A stretch of 64,000 nt of DNA. It comes from Streptomyces coelicoflavus. GTDB taxonomy: Bacteria > Actinomycetota > Actinomycetes > Streptomycetales > Streptomycetaceae. Below, in pieces: positions 1-8,260 of this stretch. Where the stretch lies: the NCBI RefSeq assembly GCF_003112555.1, contig NZ_BEWB01000004.1, forward strand, positions 1-64,000, written 5' to 3'. The notes beneath the pieces are model-generated. The model ran no database searches, had not been told where the DNA came from, and was given only the letters and a program-made list of their open reading frames with translations. Position numbers and translations under genes: made by a program. Each line of letters opens with the position of its first letter. The stretch's first letter is position 1.

Positions 1-491
1 TCTGTCGGCGACGACCGGCTGTAGGGTGTCAACCGCTGCAAGAAGGGTGCGGTGAACACCCTGGCCGCGCTGAGGTCGATCAGGGCCGCGTGCCCGGACC
101 GCGCCACGGTCTACGTCATCCTGGACAATCTGTCCGCCCAGAGGGGCGACAAGATCCGTCGCTGGGCGAAGAAGAACCGCGTCGAGCTGTGCTTCACCCC
201 GACCAACGTCTCCTGGGCCAGCCCCCGGTCGAAGCCCATTTCGGGCCTCTGGGGCAGTTCACGATCGCCGACTCCCACCACCGCAACCACAGCGTGCAGA
301 CCCGGGCCATGCCCGCCTATCTGCGCTGGCCCAACGCCAACGCCCGCCACCTGGGCGTCCTAGCCGCCGAACGCAAGGAACGCGCCCGCATCCGCAGAGA
401 GCAGGGCATCGCTGGGGCGGACGCTCTCTCGCCGCTGCGGCCTGAACGACCCGGCGAAGCATGCACTCACAGCACTAGCCAGCCGAACTGA
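1..491 (+). pseudogene. IS630-family transposase remnant (C-terminal part, broken)
   Basis: The translation resembles the C-terminal half of Streptomyces IS630/Tc1-type DDE transposases. A block around YVILDNLSAQ (second catalytic Asp region) and FTPTNVSWA lie in the frame starting at base 1, and VEAHFGPLGQFTIA, which carries the final catalytic Glu, lies in the frame starting at base 3. The gene is dead. An in-frame TAG stands at 22-24 where relatives have Tyr, and a one-base frameshift falls near 225-235 in a C-run. The N-terminal half is outside the window. Similarity fades after about 414, and the shifted frame runs to a TGA at 489-491 without the usual family C-terminus. This end overlaps the 3' end of the lipoprotein gene on the other strand. 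Confidence 0.8.
461..479. repeat. 19-bp direct repeat, copy 1
   Basis: ATGCACTCACAGCACTAGC here matches ATGCGGTCACAGCACTAGC at 2751-2769 at 17 of 19 positions. A further block, GCTGCGGCCTGA at 434-445, resembles GCTGCGGCTTGA at 2716-2727. Both copies lie just downstream of a transposase remnant. The repeat may be an old duplicated insertion-element end or target; its origin is inferred. Confidence 0.6.
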
Positions 492-903
492 CCAAGGTCT
501 CGAAGCCTGAGTTGTCGCAGTAGGACACTGCACGACCCTCAGCCCCGATATCGCCGCCGACCGCGTTGACGGTGTCATCGACAATGTCGGTACCACCGTG
601 TTCCGGGCTTGCCCGGTCAAGCCTTTTCGAGGCCTCGATGACCGCATGCCCTGCCGATTCGGTGGTGTCGAACTCGGGCGACTGGGCACCCGGTCCGTCA
701 CCGGCATCGGCGTCCGGCTCGCCGGCTGTCGTGGCGTGCGCCGTGTCCTGCCAGGTCCCCAGCTTGGTGCAGTAGTCCCGTTGTCGCTCCTTGGCCTGCG
801 CTGGATCGTCCGACGAACAACTGCTCATCAGGACAGCGACAGCGACAACGACCGCTGCTCGCCCGACTGCTCGTGTCATCCCACTGCTGTGCTGCAAGGA
901 CAT
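475..903 (-). CDS. small putative lipoprotein
   Basis: A 142-residue protein with a basic N-terminus, a short hydrophobic stretch and a lipobox-like VLMSSC followed by acidic residues (SSDDP), which predicts lipid anchoring on the outer face of the membrane. The rest is polar with two further Cys (YCTKLG near residue 45 and YCDNSG near the C-terminus) that could form a disulfide. The start at 903 has GGGGAGGG almost touching the ATG; an internal ATG at 879 is an alternative. I do not recognise a family. It sits between two transposase remnants and its stop codon lies inside the 19-bp direct repeat, so its 3' end may have been rearranged. Function unknown. Confidence 0.6.
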   Translation of the reverse strand: MSLQHSSGMTRAVGRAAVVVAVAVLMSSCSSDDPAQAKERQRDYCTKLGTWQDTAHATTAGEPDADAGDGPGAQSPEFDTTESAGHAVIEASKRLDRASPEHGGTDIVDDTVNAVGGDIGAEGRAVSYCDNSGFETLVSSAG

Positions 904-1493
904 GCCCTCCCCGACGCTGCCGCCACAGAGTATGGATCAGGAAGGTGTCACCTTGCACCGATCTCCACGCATCATCAGCACCGGATCGGCGAGGAGTTGA
1001 GCAGTACACGGCCAACCCGGCGAACCTAATTCGTTCTCAGCGGCCCATACAGAGCAGTTGTCGCTCCAACGGGCTGTTCGAGTATGGGACTGCGACGCCT
1101 CCGGCGAACCGGGTTCATTGAGACCTCCGCATAGAGCGGCGTGCAGTCCCCGTGCTCGTGGTGGTGGTCGCGCGGGCGTCGGACGGATTCCTACACGCAG
1201 CCTGGCTTGAGAAGCCTTGAGCGAAGAGCGAAGCGCTCGTGCCTGCGTGACCGCCGCCACCCCAGGCCGTGCTTGCCCGTTGACGTTGGTGGTGCGAGCC
1301 CGCTGCATGGTGACCTCTCGATATGCCCGAGCTGCGAGCTCCCGTCGAGACCGAGGCCCGTGTGACGCGCTGGTGCCACGAACGGCTAGTGAGGTGGCGG
1401 ACCGGCCTTGTCGCCGAGTCCTGGAGTTAGGTCGCTGCGTGGCCCTCATGCGCTCGTGACCAGCGCAAACACCCACGCCATGGGGAGGATTCC
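904..1493. other. non-coding stretch upstream of the IS110 transposase
   Basis: No convincing gene is seen in these 590 bases. Codon pattern is poor in all frames and base composition is less GC-rich than the neighbouring core genes. It contains short hairpins, for example GAGCG/CGCTC in the region near 1220-1240 and GAGCT-GCG-AGCTC near 1330-1342. In IS110-group elements the non-coding left end encodes the bridge RNA, so the part next to 1494 is a candidate for such an end; this is inference. Confidence 0.4.
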
Positions 1494-2727
1494 TTGATCT
1501 ACTGCGGAATCGACTGGGCCGAGAGGACGCACGACGTCGCCCTGGTCGACGACTCGGGTCAGCTGCTGGCCAAACGCCACATCACCGATTACGCGGCCGG
1601 CTACAAGATCCTTTTGGAGCTGCTCGCCGAGTACGGCGACGCCGAGGTACACCCGATCCCGGTGGCGATCGAGACCTCCCGCGGTCTGCTGGTCGCCGTG
1701 CTGCGGCAGGGCAAGCGGAAGGTCTTCGCGATCAACCCGATGGCCGCCGCCCGCTACCGCGACCGGCACAGCGTCTCGCGCAAGAAGTCCGACCCGGGCG
1801 ACGCCCTGGTGCTCGCGAACATCTTGCGCACCGACATGCACGCCCACCGGGTCTTGCCCGACGACAGCGACCTGGCCCGCGCCATCGCTGTCCTCGCCCG
1901 CGCCCAGCAGGACGCCACCTGGAACCGCCAGCAGATTTCCAACCAGCTCCGTTCCCTGCTGCGCGAGTACTACCCAGCCGCCCTGACGGCGATCGAGTCC
2001 TGGAAGAACGGCCTCTGCCGCTCTGAAGCCCACGAAGTCCTCAAGCTGGCTCCAACTCCCACGCGAGCTGCTCGACTGACTCGGGCCCAGCTCCAAGCCG
2101 CTCTCAAGCGAGCTGGCCGTCAGCGCGGCATCGAAGCCGAGGCTGAACGCTTCGTGAGATCTTCCGCGACGACTACAGCCACCAACCTGCCCTCGTCGAG
2201 GACGCGCTCGGCAAGCAAATGCTCGCCCTCCTGGTCCAGCTCCAGGCCGCCTGCACGGCTGCCGACGACCTCGCCCAGGCGGTGGAGGAAGCTTTCCCTC
2301 AGCATCCAGACGCTGAGATCATCCTCAGCCTTTCCGGCCTCGGCGTCCAGTTCGGCCCCCGGGTGCTCGCTGAGATCGGGGACGACCGCAGCCGTTTCAC
2401 CGACGCCCGCGGCCTGAAGGCATACGCCGGCGCCTTGCCCATCACCCGTGCCTCCGGCAAGAAGACCAGCATCACCCCCCCCGCTGGGTCAAGAACGACC
2501 GCCTCAACCACGCCGGCTACCGCTGGGCCTTCTCCGCCCTCCGGGCCTCGCCTGGAGCCATGGCCCACCACTACCGTCGCCGCCGCGACGAGCACGACGA
2601 CTGGCATGCTGCCGCCCAGCGCAACCTCTTCAACCGCATGCCCGGACAGATGTTCCACTGCCTCCAGCGACGCAGACTGTTCGATGGGAACACCGCATTC
2701 CCACCTGCTTTGACGGCTGCGGCTTGA
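1494..2727 (+). pseudogene. IS110-family transposase (DEDD), two frameshifts
   Basis: The N-terminal RuvC-like DEDD domain is clear: GIDWAERTHDVAL carries the first Asp, AIETSRG the Glu, and SDPGDALVLANIL the paired Asp residues. The C-terminal part with LSGLGVQFGPRVLAEIGD and AYAGALPITRASGKK matches the family's second domain. The start is TTG at 1494 after GGGGAGGA. The coding sequence is split over three frames. One base is lost or gained near 2145-2153, and a second shift lies in the C-run at 2473-2482. The last part (RWVKNDRLNHAGYRWAF) ends at the TGA at 2725-2727. It can no longer make full-length transposase. It reads toward the flavin monooxygenase gene, whose 3' end abuts it. Confidence 0.85.
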
Positions 2728-2750
2728 CGGCTTGGGGTCGTGAGGTGTCT

Positions 2751-2769
2751 ATGCGGTCACAGCACTAGC
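2751..2769. repeat. 19-bp direct repeat, copy 2
   Basis: Second copy (17/19 identical) of the repeat at 461-479. It starts 24 bp downstream of the stop of the IS110 transposase remnant and touches the last base of the monooxygenase gene. The two copies bracket 2.3 kb containing the lipoprotein gene and the IS110 remnant. Confidence 0.6.
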
Positions 2770-4397
2770 TACTCCCGCTCCAAGCAGCTTGATACACCGA
2801 AGTGCCTTCTGCAGGTCTGTGTCCTGCACGTGGCGCCACCCAGCGCGCTCTCCGCGGCCGCGTAGAGGTCGGCCGGGCGCACCCCGTTCAGCGCCGTGAC
2901 CACGTGACCGTCCGGCCGCACCAGCAGCACGGTGTGCGCCGCGGCGCCCGGGTAGCTCTCGGCGACCAGCAGCTCGGCGTGGTGGGGCAGCGCCGTCACC
3001 GCGGCCGCCAACCGGGGCATGATCCCGGCGGTCACCCAGTGCTTGCGGTCCCACACCCCGGTGCCCGGCGCGATTAGTACCACCAGCAGCGCCCCGCGCC
3101 CCAGCCGGTCGCGCAGCTGTACGAACGTGCCGTCCTCCGCCGTGACCCGCACATCGGTGACGGGTGTCCCCGGCGGTGTGCCCACGGAAACCTCCCCGCC
3201 GAGGCCCTCGGGCGCGAGCGGCGAGTCGGCGTACGTCCCCTGCGCGCCCAGCGCGCCGTGGCCGAGGTGACCGTCCGTCAGCAGTGCGTCGTTGCCGCGG
3301 GCGGAGCCGGGCACGTAGGAGCGCAGTCCGCCGCCGCCGCGCACCAGCGGGAGCAACTGGTCGGCGGCGCGCAGCCGCGCGGAGATCGCCGCCCGCCGTT
3401 CCTGCTGGTAGCTGTCGAGCAGCGCCTCGCGGGGCCCGTGGTGCCAGGCCAGGGCCAGTTTCCAGGCGAGGTTGTCGGCGTCCAGCAGCCCCTCCTCCAG
3501 GCCCTGCGTGCCCAGCGCGCCCAGCAGGTGCGCCGCGTCCCCGGCCAGCAGCACGCGGCCCACCCGCCAGCGGCGGGCGAGGCGGTGGTGGACCGTGTGG
3601 ACGCCGGTGTCGAGGAGCTCGTATGCCGGGGTCGGACCGTCGGCCGCCCATCCGGTGAGGGTCTCGCGGACCCGGCTCACCAGCAGTTCGGGCGTGACCA
3701 GGTCCTTGCCGGGCGGCAGCAGCCAGTCCAGGCGCCACACGCCGTCCGGCAGCGGGCGGCCGACCACCTCGCCGGCCGGCGGCCCGGTCGTCCGCCACGG
3801 CGGCATGCGGTGGAGCAGCGCCTCGTCCGGCCACGGGAGTTCGGTGCGCAGTGCGGCGACGGCGTATCGTTCCACCGCCGTACGGCCGGGGAAGCGGATG
3901 TCCTGGAGCTTGCGGACGGTGGAGCGGGGGCCGTCGCAGCCGACCAGGTAACTGCCGCGCCACCACGTGTCGGCCGGGCCCCGGGTGTGGGCCGTGACAC
4001 CCGACTTCTCCTGCTCGATGCCGTCCAGTCGGCTGTCCACAGCGATCCTGACCAGGCGCTCGCGGGTGAGGGCCGTGCGCAGGGCCCCGGCCAGCTCGTG
4101 CTGGGCGATGTGCAGGGGGGCCGGTTCGGCGTCGCCGAACACGACCTCGCGCGTCACCTGCTTGCGCCGCATCGACCGCCATCCGGCCCAACGCGAACCC
4201 AGCCCCGTCAGCGGTGCGCCGGTCAGCCGCTCGACGAGTGCGACGGCCTCCTCGCGCAGTACGGCGGTGCGCGCGGGACGCGGTTCGTCCTTGCCCGGTC
4301 CCTCGTCGAGGACGACACAGGGCACCTCCTGCCGCGCCAGCGCCAGGGCGAGCGTGAGCCCGACGGGCCCCGCTCCGGTGATGATCACCGGGTCCAC
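2769..4397 (-). CDS. FAD-dependent aromatic-type monooxygenase
   Basis: A class A flavoprotein hydroxylase of about 542 residues. The N-terminal Rossmann motif GAGPVG (residues 8-13) binds FAD, the DG motif YLVGCDGPRS lies near 151-159, and the GD motif RVLLAGDAAH near 281-290. These are the three fingerprints of the PHBH / PgaE-type family, which uses NAD(P)H and O2 to hydroxylate aromatic or polyketide substrates. Length is normal for the branch with a thioredoxin-like C-terminal domain. I chose GTG at 4397 because the Rossmann fold starts directly there and AGGGGGC precedes it; an ATG at 4487 would add 30 unlikely residues. The last 20 or so residues, Cys- and Arg-rich after SALGGA, look unlike the family and lie next to the insertion scar, so the native C-terminus may be lost. 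Substrate unknown. Confidence 0.8.
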   Translation of the reverse strand: MDPVIITGAGPVGLTLALALARQEVPCVVLDEGPGKDEPRPARTAVLREEAVALVERLTGAPLTGLGSRWAGWRSMRRKQVTREVVFGDAEPAPLHIAQHELAGALRTALTRERLVRIAVDSRLDGIEQEKSGVTAHTRGPADTWWRGSYLVGCDGPRSTVRKLQDIRFPGRTAVERYAVAALRTELPWPDEALLHRMPPWRTTGPPAGEVVGRPLPDGVWRLDWLLPPGKDLVTPELLVSRVRETLTGWAADGPTPAYELLDTGVHTVHHRLARRWRVGRVLLAGDAAHLLGALGTQGLEEGLLDADNLAWKLALAWHHGPREALLDSYQQERRAAISARLRAADQLLPLVRGGGGLRSYVPGSARGNDALLTDGHLGHGALGAQGTYADSPLAPEGLGGEVSVGTPPGTPVTDVRVTAEDGTFVQLRDRLGRGALLVVLIAPGTGVWDRKHWVTAGIMPRLAAAVTALPHHAELLVAESYPGAAAHTVLLVRPDGHVVTALNGVRPADLYAAAESALGGATCRTQTCRRHFGVSSCLERE

Positions 4398-4511
4398 GGT
4401 GCGGCGCCCCCTGGCCGTGGCGGTGTCCCGGGGGACGTGGGTGAACAGGACATTGGAGCAGGGTGCACGGTCACAGAACGTATGCAACCTATTGCCGCTG
4501 CTTGCGTCAAG

Positions 4512-4549
4512 CGACGGAGGCCGTGGCGATCATGCCACGGCCTCCGTTG
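4512..4549 (-). terminator. stem-loop terminator of the glu operon
   Basis: ACGGAGGCCGTGGC and its exact complement flank a 6-base loop (GATCAT), a perfect 14-bp stem extendable by two pairs. It lies about 35 bp after the gluD stop and before the monooxygenase gene on the same strand. There is no T-run, as usual in Streptomyces. Confidence 0.85.
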
Positions 4550-4582
4550 ATGGTCATACGAGATGACCGAGTGTCAGGTGTG

Positions 4583-5470
4583 CTAGACCTTGCCGACGTT
4601 TCCGGCGTCGGCGGTCTCCACGTCGTCCGCGCTGAGCACCGCACCGGTCGACTTCTTCGCCCGCCGCAGCCGGCGCTCCAGCCAGCTCGCGAAGCTCGTG
4701 AGGGCGAAGTTGAGCGCGATGTAGATCACCGCGACCACGGTGTAGCTGGCGATCACGTTGGCGCCGTAGTAGCCGCTCATGGTGTTGGCCGACGCGAGAA
4801 GTTCGGGGAAGGTCAGGATCGCGCCACCGAGCGCGGTGTCCTTGAGGATCACGACGAGCTGGCTGACGATGGCCGGGAGCATCGCCGTGACCGCCTGCGG
4901 CAGCAGAATCAGCCGCATGACCTGGCCCTTGCGAAGGCCGATCGCCATCGCGCCCTCGGCCTGGCCCTTGGGGAGGGCAAGGATGCCGGACCGGACGATC
5001 TCGGCGAGGACGGAGGCGTTGTACAGCACCAGGCCGGTGACGACGGCGTAGAGCGGGCGGTCGTCCGGGCCGACGTTCGTGTACTCCGCGAACAGAGCCA
5101 GGCCGAAGATCATCAGGACCAGCACGGGGATGGACCGGAAGAACTCGACCACCACCGCGGCCGGTACCCGGACCCACCTGTGGTCGGAGAGCCGGGCGAT
5201 GCCCAGTGCGGCGCCGAGCGGCAGGGCGATGACCACCGCGAGAGCCGCGGCCTTCAGGGTGTTCTGCAGACCCGGCCAGATGTACGTCGACCAGGCCTCG
5301 GTGCCGGTGAAGAAGGGCTTCCACAGGGCCCACTCCAGCTGCCCCTTGTCGTTGAGGGTGCTGAACACCCACCACAGGAGAGCGGCGAAGGCGACCAGGA
5401 AGACGGCCGTGAAGACAACGTTGCGACGCTTGGCGCGCGGGCCCTGGGCGTCGTAGAGGACCGAGCTCAT
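4583..5470 (-). CDS. gluD: glutamate ABC transporter permease GluD
   Basis: A 295-residue inner-membrane permease of the polar amino acid uptake family (HisMQ type). It has a basic cytoplasmic N-terminus, about five membrane segments and the EAA loop EIVRSGILALPKGQAEGAMA...G, where the ATPase docks. With GluC it forms the channel that passes glutamate delivered by GluB, driven by GluA. The start at 5470 overlaps the gluC stop by four bases (ATGA), which supports translational coupling. The N-terminal cytoplasmic extension and the acidic C-terminal tail (SADDVETADAGNVGKV) are usual for actinobacterial GluD. The gene ends before a strong hairpin terminator. Name by family and by operon order identical to Corynebacterium gluABCD. 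Confidence 0.92.
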   Translation of the reverse strand: MSSVLYDAQGPRAKRRNVVFTAVFLVAFAALLWWVFSTLNDKGQLEWALWKPFFTGTEAWSTYIWPGLQNTLKAAALAVVIALPLGAALGIARLSDHRWVRVPAAVVVEFFRSIPVLVLMIFGLALFAEYTNVGPDDRPLYAVVTGLVLYNASVLAEIVRSGILALPKGQAEGAMAIGLRKGQVMRLILLPQAVTAMLPAIVSQLVVILKDTALGGAILTFPELLASANTMSGYYGANVIASYTVVAVIYIALNFALTSFASWLERRLRRAKKSTGAVLSADDVETADAGNVGKV

Positions 5471-6135
5471 CGCTTCACCGCCACCTTCTTGCCCACCCAG
5501 CCGAGGATCAGGCCGGTCGGCAGCGTCAACACCACGAACACGAGAGCGATGACCGCGGAGATGAGCAGCAGCTGTGCCTCGTTCTCGATCATCTCCTTCA
5601 TCAACAGCGCCGTCTCCGCCACACCGATGGCGGCGGCGACCGTGGTGTTCTTGATCAGGGCGATCAGCACGTTCGCCAGCGGTACGACGGACGAGCGGAA
5701 CGCCTGTGGAAGGACCACCAGCCGAAGCACCTGACCGAAGCTCAGGCCGAGGGCCCGAGCCGCCTCCGCCTGGCCGACCGGCACCGTGTTGATGCCGGAG
5801 CGCAGCGCCTCGCACACGAACGACGATGTGTAGAGGATCAGGCCCAGGACGGCGAGCCGGAAGTTGATCGTCTCGAAGTCACCCCCTCCGCCGAGGGTGA
5901 TGCCCAGTGTCTGGTTCAGTCCCAGCGACGCGAACAGAATGATCACGGTCAGCGGGATGTTCCGCACGATGTTCACGTACGCGTTTCCGAAACCGCGCAT
6001 CAACGGCACCGGGCCGACCCGCATGGCGGCCAGCAGGGTGCCCCAGATCAGGGAGCCGACGGCCGAGAGCACAGCGAGCTGCACTGTCGTCCAGATGGCT
6101 CCCGCCAGGTCGTAATCCTGAAGAAAGTCGAACAC
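5467..6135 (-). CDS. gluC: glutamate ABC transporter permease GluC
   Basis: A 222-residue permease, the shorter of the two membrane subunits. It has a hydrophobic N-terminal segment from about residue 16, and the EAA loop GQAEAARALGLSFGQVLR spans residues 121-138. Family members of this size pair with a second permease (GluD here) and a HisP-type ATPase to import glutamate. It starts 84 bp after the gluB stop, separated from it by a 12-bp hairpin at 6173-6204, and overlaps gluD by four bases. The hairpin suggests that gluB mRNA is more abundant than gluCD mRNA, as expected when binding protein is needed in excess. Confidence 0.92.
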   Translation of the reverse strand: MFDFLQDYDLAGAIWTTVQLAVLSAVGSLIWGTLLAAMRVGPVPLMRGFGNAYVNIVRNIPLTVIILFASLGLNQTLGITLGGGGDFETINFRLAVLGLILYTSSFVCEALRSGINTVPVGQAEAARALGLSFGQVLRLVVLPQAFRSSVVPLANVLIALIKNTTVAAAIGVAETALLMKEMIENEAQLLLISAVIALVFVVLTLPTGLILGWVGKKVAVKR

Positions 6136-6172
6136 GATCTCCCGCGCTTCCGGGTGTAGGGATGCCCGCCCC

Positions 6173-6204
6173 GGTGCGCCGCCCCTGCCGTAGGGCGGCG
6201 CACC
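6173..6204 (-). promoter_or_regulatory. intercistronic stem-loop gluB-gluC
   Basis: GGTGCGCCGCCC and its exact complement with an 8-base loop lie directly after the gluB stop. It probably acts as partial terminator or as a 3' stabiliser for gluB mRNA. Not a full terminator, because gluC and gluD show no promoter that I can see. Confidence 0.6.
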
Positions 6205-6219
6205 TCGTCAGGCCCGGCC

Positions 6220-7056
6220 TCAGCTCTTGATGTCGCCGATCTTCGGCGCCGGCTCGTTCTTGTAGTTGGCCGGGCCGAAGTTGTCCTTGACGGCCTTGTC
6301 CCAGGCGCCGTCGGCGACCATGGCCTCGAGCGCGTCGTTGATCTTGTTCTTGAGGTCGCTGCCCTTCTTGACGCCGATGCCGTAGTTCTCGTTCGTCAGC
6401 TTGAAGCCGCCGAGCTTGAACTTGCCCTTGAACTGCGACTGGGAGGCATAACCCGCGAGGATCGAGTCGTCCGTGGTCAGCGCGTCGATGGCGCCGTTCT
6501 GCAGGCCGGGCAGGCAGGCCGAGTACGTCGGGTACGGCTGCAGCTGGGCCTTGGGGGCCAGCTTCTCCTTGATGTTCTGCGCCGAGGTCGAACCGGTGAC
6601 CGAGCAGAGCTTCGCGTCGTTCAGGTCCTCCGGCGACTTGATCTTGTCGTCGTCGGCACGGATCAGCACGTCCTGGTGGGCCAGCAGGTACGGGCCGGCG
6701 AAGTCGACCTTCTCCGAGCGCTCGGGAGTGATCGAGTACGTGGCGGCGATGAAGTCGACGTCACCGCGCTGCAGCATGGTCTCGCGGTCGGCGCTCTTCG
6801 ACTCCTTCCACTCGATCTGGTCCTCGGTGTAGCCGAGCTTCTTGGCGACGTACGTGGCGACGTCCACGTCGAAGCCCGCGTAGCCGTCCGGGGTCTTCTG
6901 GCCGAGGCCGGGCTGGTCGAACTTGATGCCGATGGTGATCTTCTTGCCGTCACCACCGGACGAGCCGCTGTCCTTGTCGTCGCCGCCGCACGCGGTGGCG
7001 GTCAGGGCGAGGGCGAGCACGGCGGCCGAGGCGGCGGAGACCTTGCGAAGCTTCAT
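6220..7056 (-). CDS. gluB: glutamate-binding lipoprotein GluB
   Basis: A 278-residue solute-binding protein of the type II periplasmic fold (SBP family 3). It opens with MKLRKVSAAS, a hydrophobic core and the lipobox ending at Cys23 (LTATAC), so it is a membrane-anchored lipoprotein facing outward. The typical family segments KITIGIKFDQPG, YAGFDVDVATYVAKKLGY and GDVDFIAATYSITPERSEKVDFAGPY are present. It captures glutamate for the GluCD permease. I start at 7056, because AAAGGA lies eight bases upstream of that ATG, whereas the ATG at 7065 is fused to the ribosome site. The gene is bracketed by two stem-loops, one on each side. Confidence 0.93.
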   Translation of the reverse strand: MKLRKVSAASAAVLALALTATACGGDDKDSGSSGGDGKKITIGIKFDQPGLGQKTPDGYAGFDVDVATYVAKKLGYTEDQIEWKESKSADRETMLQRGDVDFIAATYSITPERSEKVDFAGPYLLAHQDVLIRADDDKIKSPEDLNDAKLCSVTGSTSAQNIKEKLAPKAQLQPYPTYSACLPGLQNGAIDALTTDDSILAGYASQSQFKGKFKLGGFKLTNENYGIGVKKGSDLKNKINDALEAMVADGAWDKAVKDNFGPANYKNEPAPKIGDIKS

Positions 7057-7116
7057 GGTGAACATCCTTTGGCTGTGATCGAGCTGCGATCGGACGATCA
7101 GAGGATCAGGCGATCA

Positions 7117-7175
7117 GGTGCGGCTCCCGGGAACGGGCCGCCGGTGCGGTCGGCGCGGGGCGCCGGAGCCGCACC
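7117..7175 (-). promoter_or_regulatory. intercistronic stem-loop gluA-gluB
   Basis: GGTGCGGCTCC at 7117-7127 pairs exactly with GGAGCCGCACC at 7165-7175, in the 125-bp gap between gluA and gluB. It could attenuate read-through or mark an RNA processing site that sets a different level for the binding protein. Confidence 0.55.
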
Positions 7176-7181
7176 GAAATC

Positions 7182-7958
7182 TCAGTGGTGCAGGATCTTC
7201 GACAGGAAGTCCTTGGCACGGTCGCTGCGCGGATTGCTGAAGAACTGGTCCGGCGTGGCCTCTTCGACGATGCGGCCGTCCGCCATGAACACCACGCGGT
7301 TGGCGGCGGAGCGGGCGAAGCCCATCTCGTGGGTGACCACGATCATGGTCATCCCGTCCTCGGCGAGCTGCTTCATGACCTCGAGGACCTCGTTGATCAT
7401 CTCCGGGTCGAGGGCCGACGTCGGCTCGTCGAAGAGCATGACCTTCGGGTCCATGGCCAGCGCACGCGCGATGGCGACACGCTGCTGCTGGCCGCCGGAG
7501 AGCTGCGCGGGGTACTTGTCGGCCTGGGCGCCCACGCCGACCCGGTCGAGCAGGGCGCGGGCCTTCTCCTCGGCCTTCTTGGCCTCGACCTTGCGGACCT
7601 TGACCTGGCCCAGCGTCACGTTCTCGAGCACCGTCTTGTGCGCGAAGAGGTTGAACGACTGGAAGACCATGCCGACGTCGGCCCGCAGCCTGGCCAGCTC
7701 CTTGCCCTCGGCGGGCAGCGGCTTGCCGTCGATCGTGATCGAACCGTCGTCGATGGTCTCCAGACGGTTGATGGTGCGGCACAGGGTGGACTTGCCGGAC
7801 CCGGAGGGTCCGATGACCACGACGACCTCGCCGCGCTGAATCGTCAGGTCGATGTCCTGGAGCACGTGCAACGCGCCGAAGTGCTTGTTGACACTCTTCA
7901 GGACGACCAGTTCGCCGGTCGCAGCCTTGTCTTCCTTGGCCACCGATACTTCGGTCAT
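7182..7958 (-). CDS. gluA: glutamate ABC transporter ATPase GluA
   Basis: A 258-residue nucleotide-binding subunit with all motifs intact: Walker [10 protein letters not shown] (50-58), Q-loop Gln100, signature LSGGQQQR (153-160), Walker [13 protein letters not shown] (173-184) and H-loop His210. It is a HisP/GlnQ-type ATPase that powers glutamate import by GluB-GluC-GluD. I start at the ATG at 7958 rather than 8012, as the family begins near here; AGGAGG is 16 bases upstream and a weaker GGAG closer. First gene of the operon, transcribed away from the two-component system at 8261. Confidence 0.9.
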   Translation of the reverse strand: MTEVSVAKEDKAATGELVVLKSVNKHFGALHVLQDIDLTIQRGEVVVVIGPSGSGKSTLCRTINRLETIDDGSITIDGKPLPAEGKELARLRADVGMVFQSFNLFAHKTVLENVTLGQVKVRKVEAKKAEEKARALLDRVGVGAQADKYPAQLSGGQQQRVAIARALAMDPKVMLFDEPTSALDPEMINEVLEVMKQLAEDGMTMIVVTHEMGFARSAANRVVFMADGRIVEEATPDQFFSNPRSDRAKDFLSKILHH

Positions 7959-8051
7959 CGCTCTCGGGCTCCGTCCTCCTGGGTTTCGCAGGACAGTAGT
8001 GACCCGGGCCACGTCGCGTCTCTACATCTGAGCGAGATCTGAGCATCACGA

Positions 8052-8067
8052 TCCGATAGCAATCGGA
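8052..8067. promoter_or_regulatory. 16-bp palindrome upstream of gluA
   Basis: TCCGAT-AGCA-ATCGGA forms a perfect 6-bp inverted repeat in the divergent region between gluA and the response regulator gene. It could be an operator for the glu operon, perhaps for the neighbouring regulator. No known factor assigned. Confidence 0.35.
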
Positions 8068-8260
8068 CACGAGTCGTAGCACTTGTGAGCTGGGCGCATC
8101 TCGGCCGGATAACTTCGAGCGGCCGCAACCGGAAGCCCCTTGACGCCGTCCCCCTCCATCGGCGTCACTGCACAGGACGCACGCGCGCGTGCCCGTCCAT
8201 GAGCCCGTCCCGATTTCTACCCGCCCCGAGCGTACGGCCGATGAACCGAAGGGAGCCCGG

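Noticed and set aside
937..1476. Minus-strand frame of 179 codons
   Set aside because: Ser/Arg/Ala-rich without homology features; probably random open frame in the non-coding IS flank.
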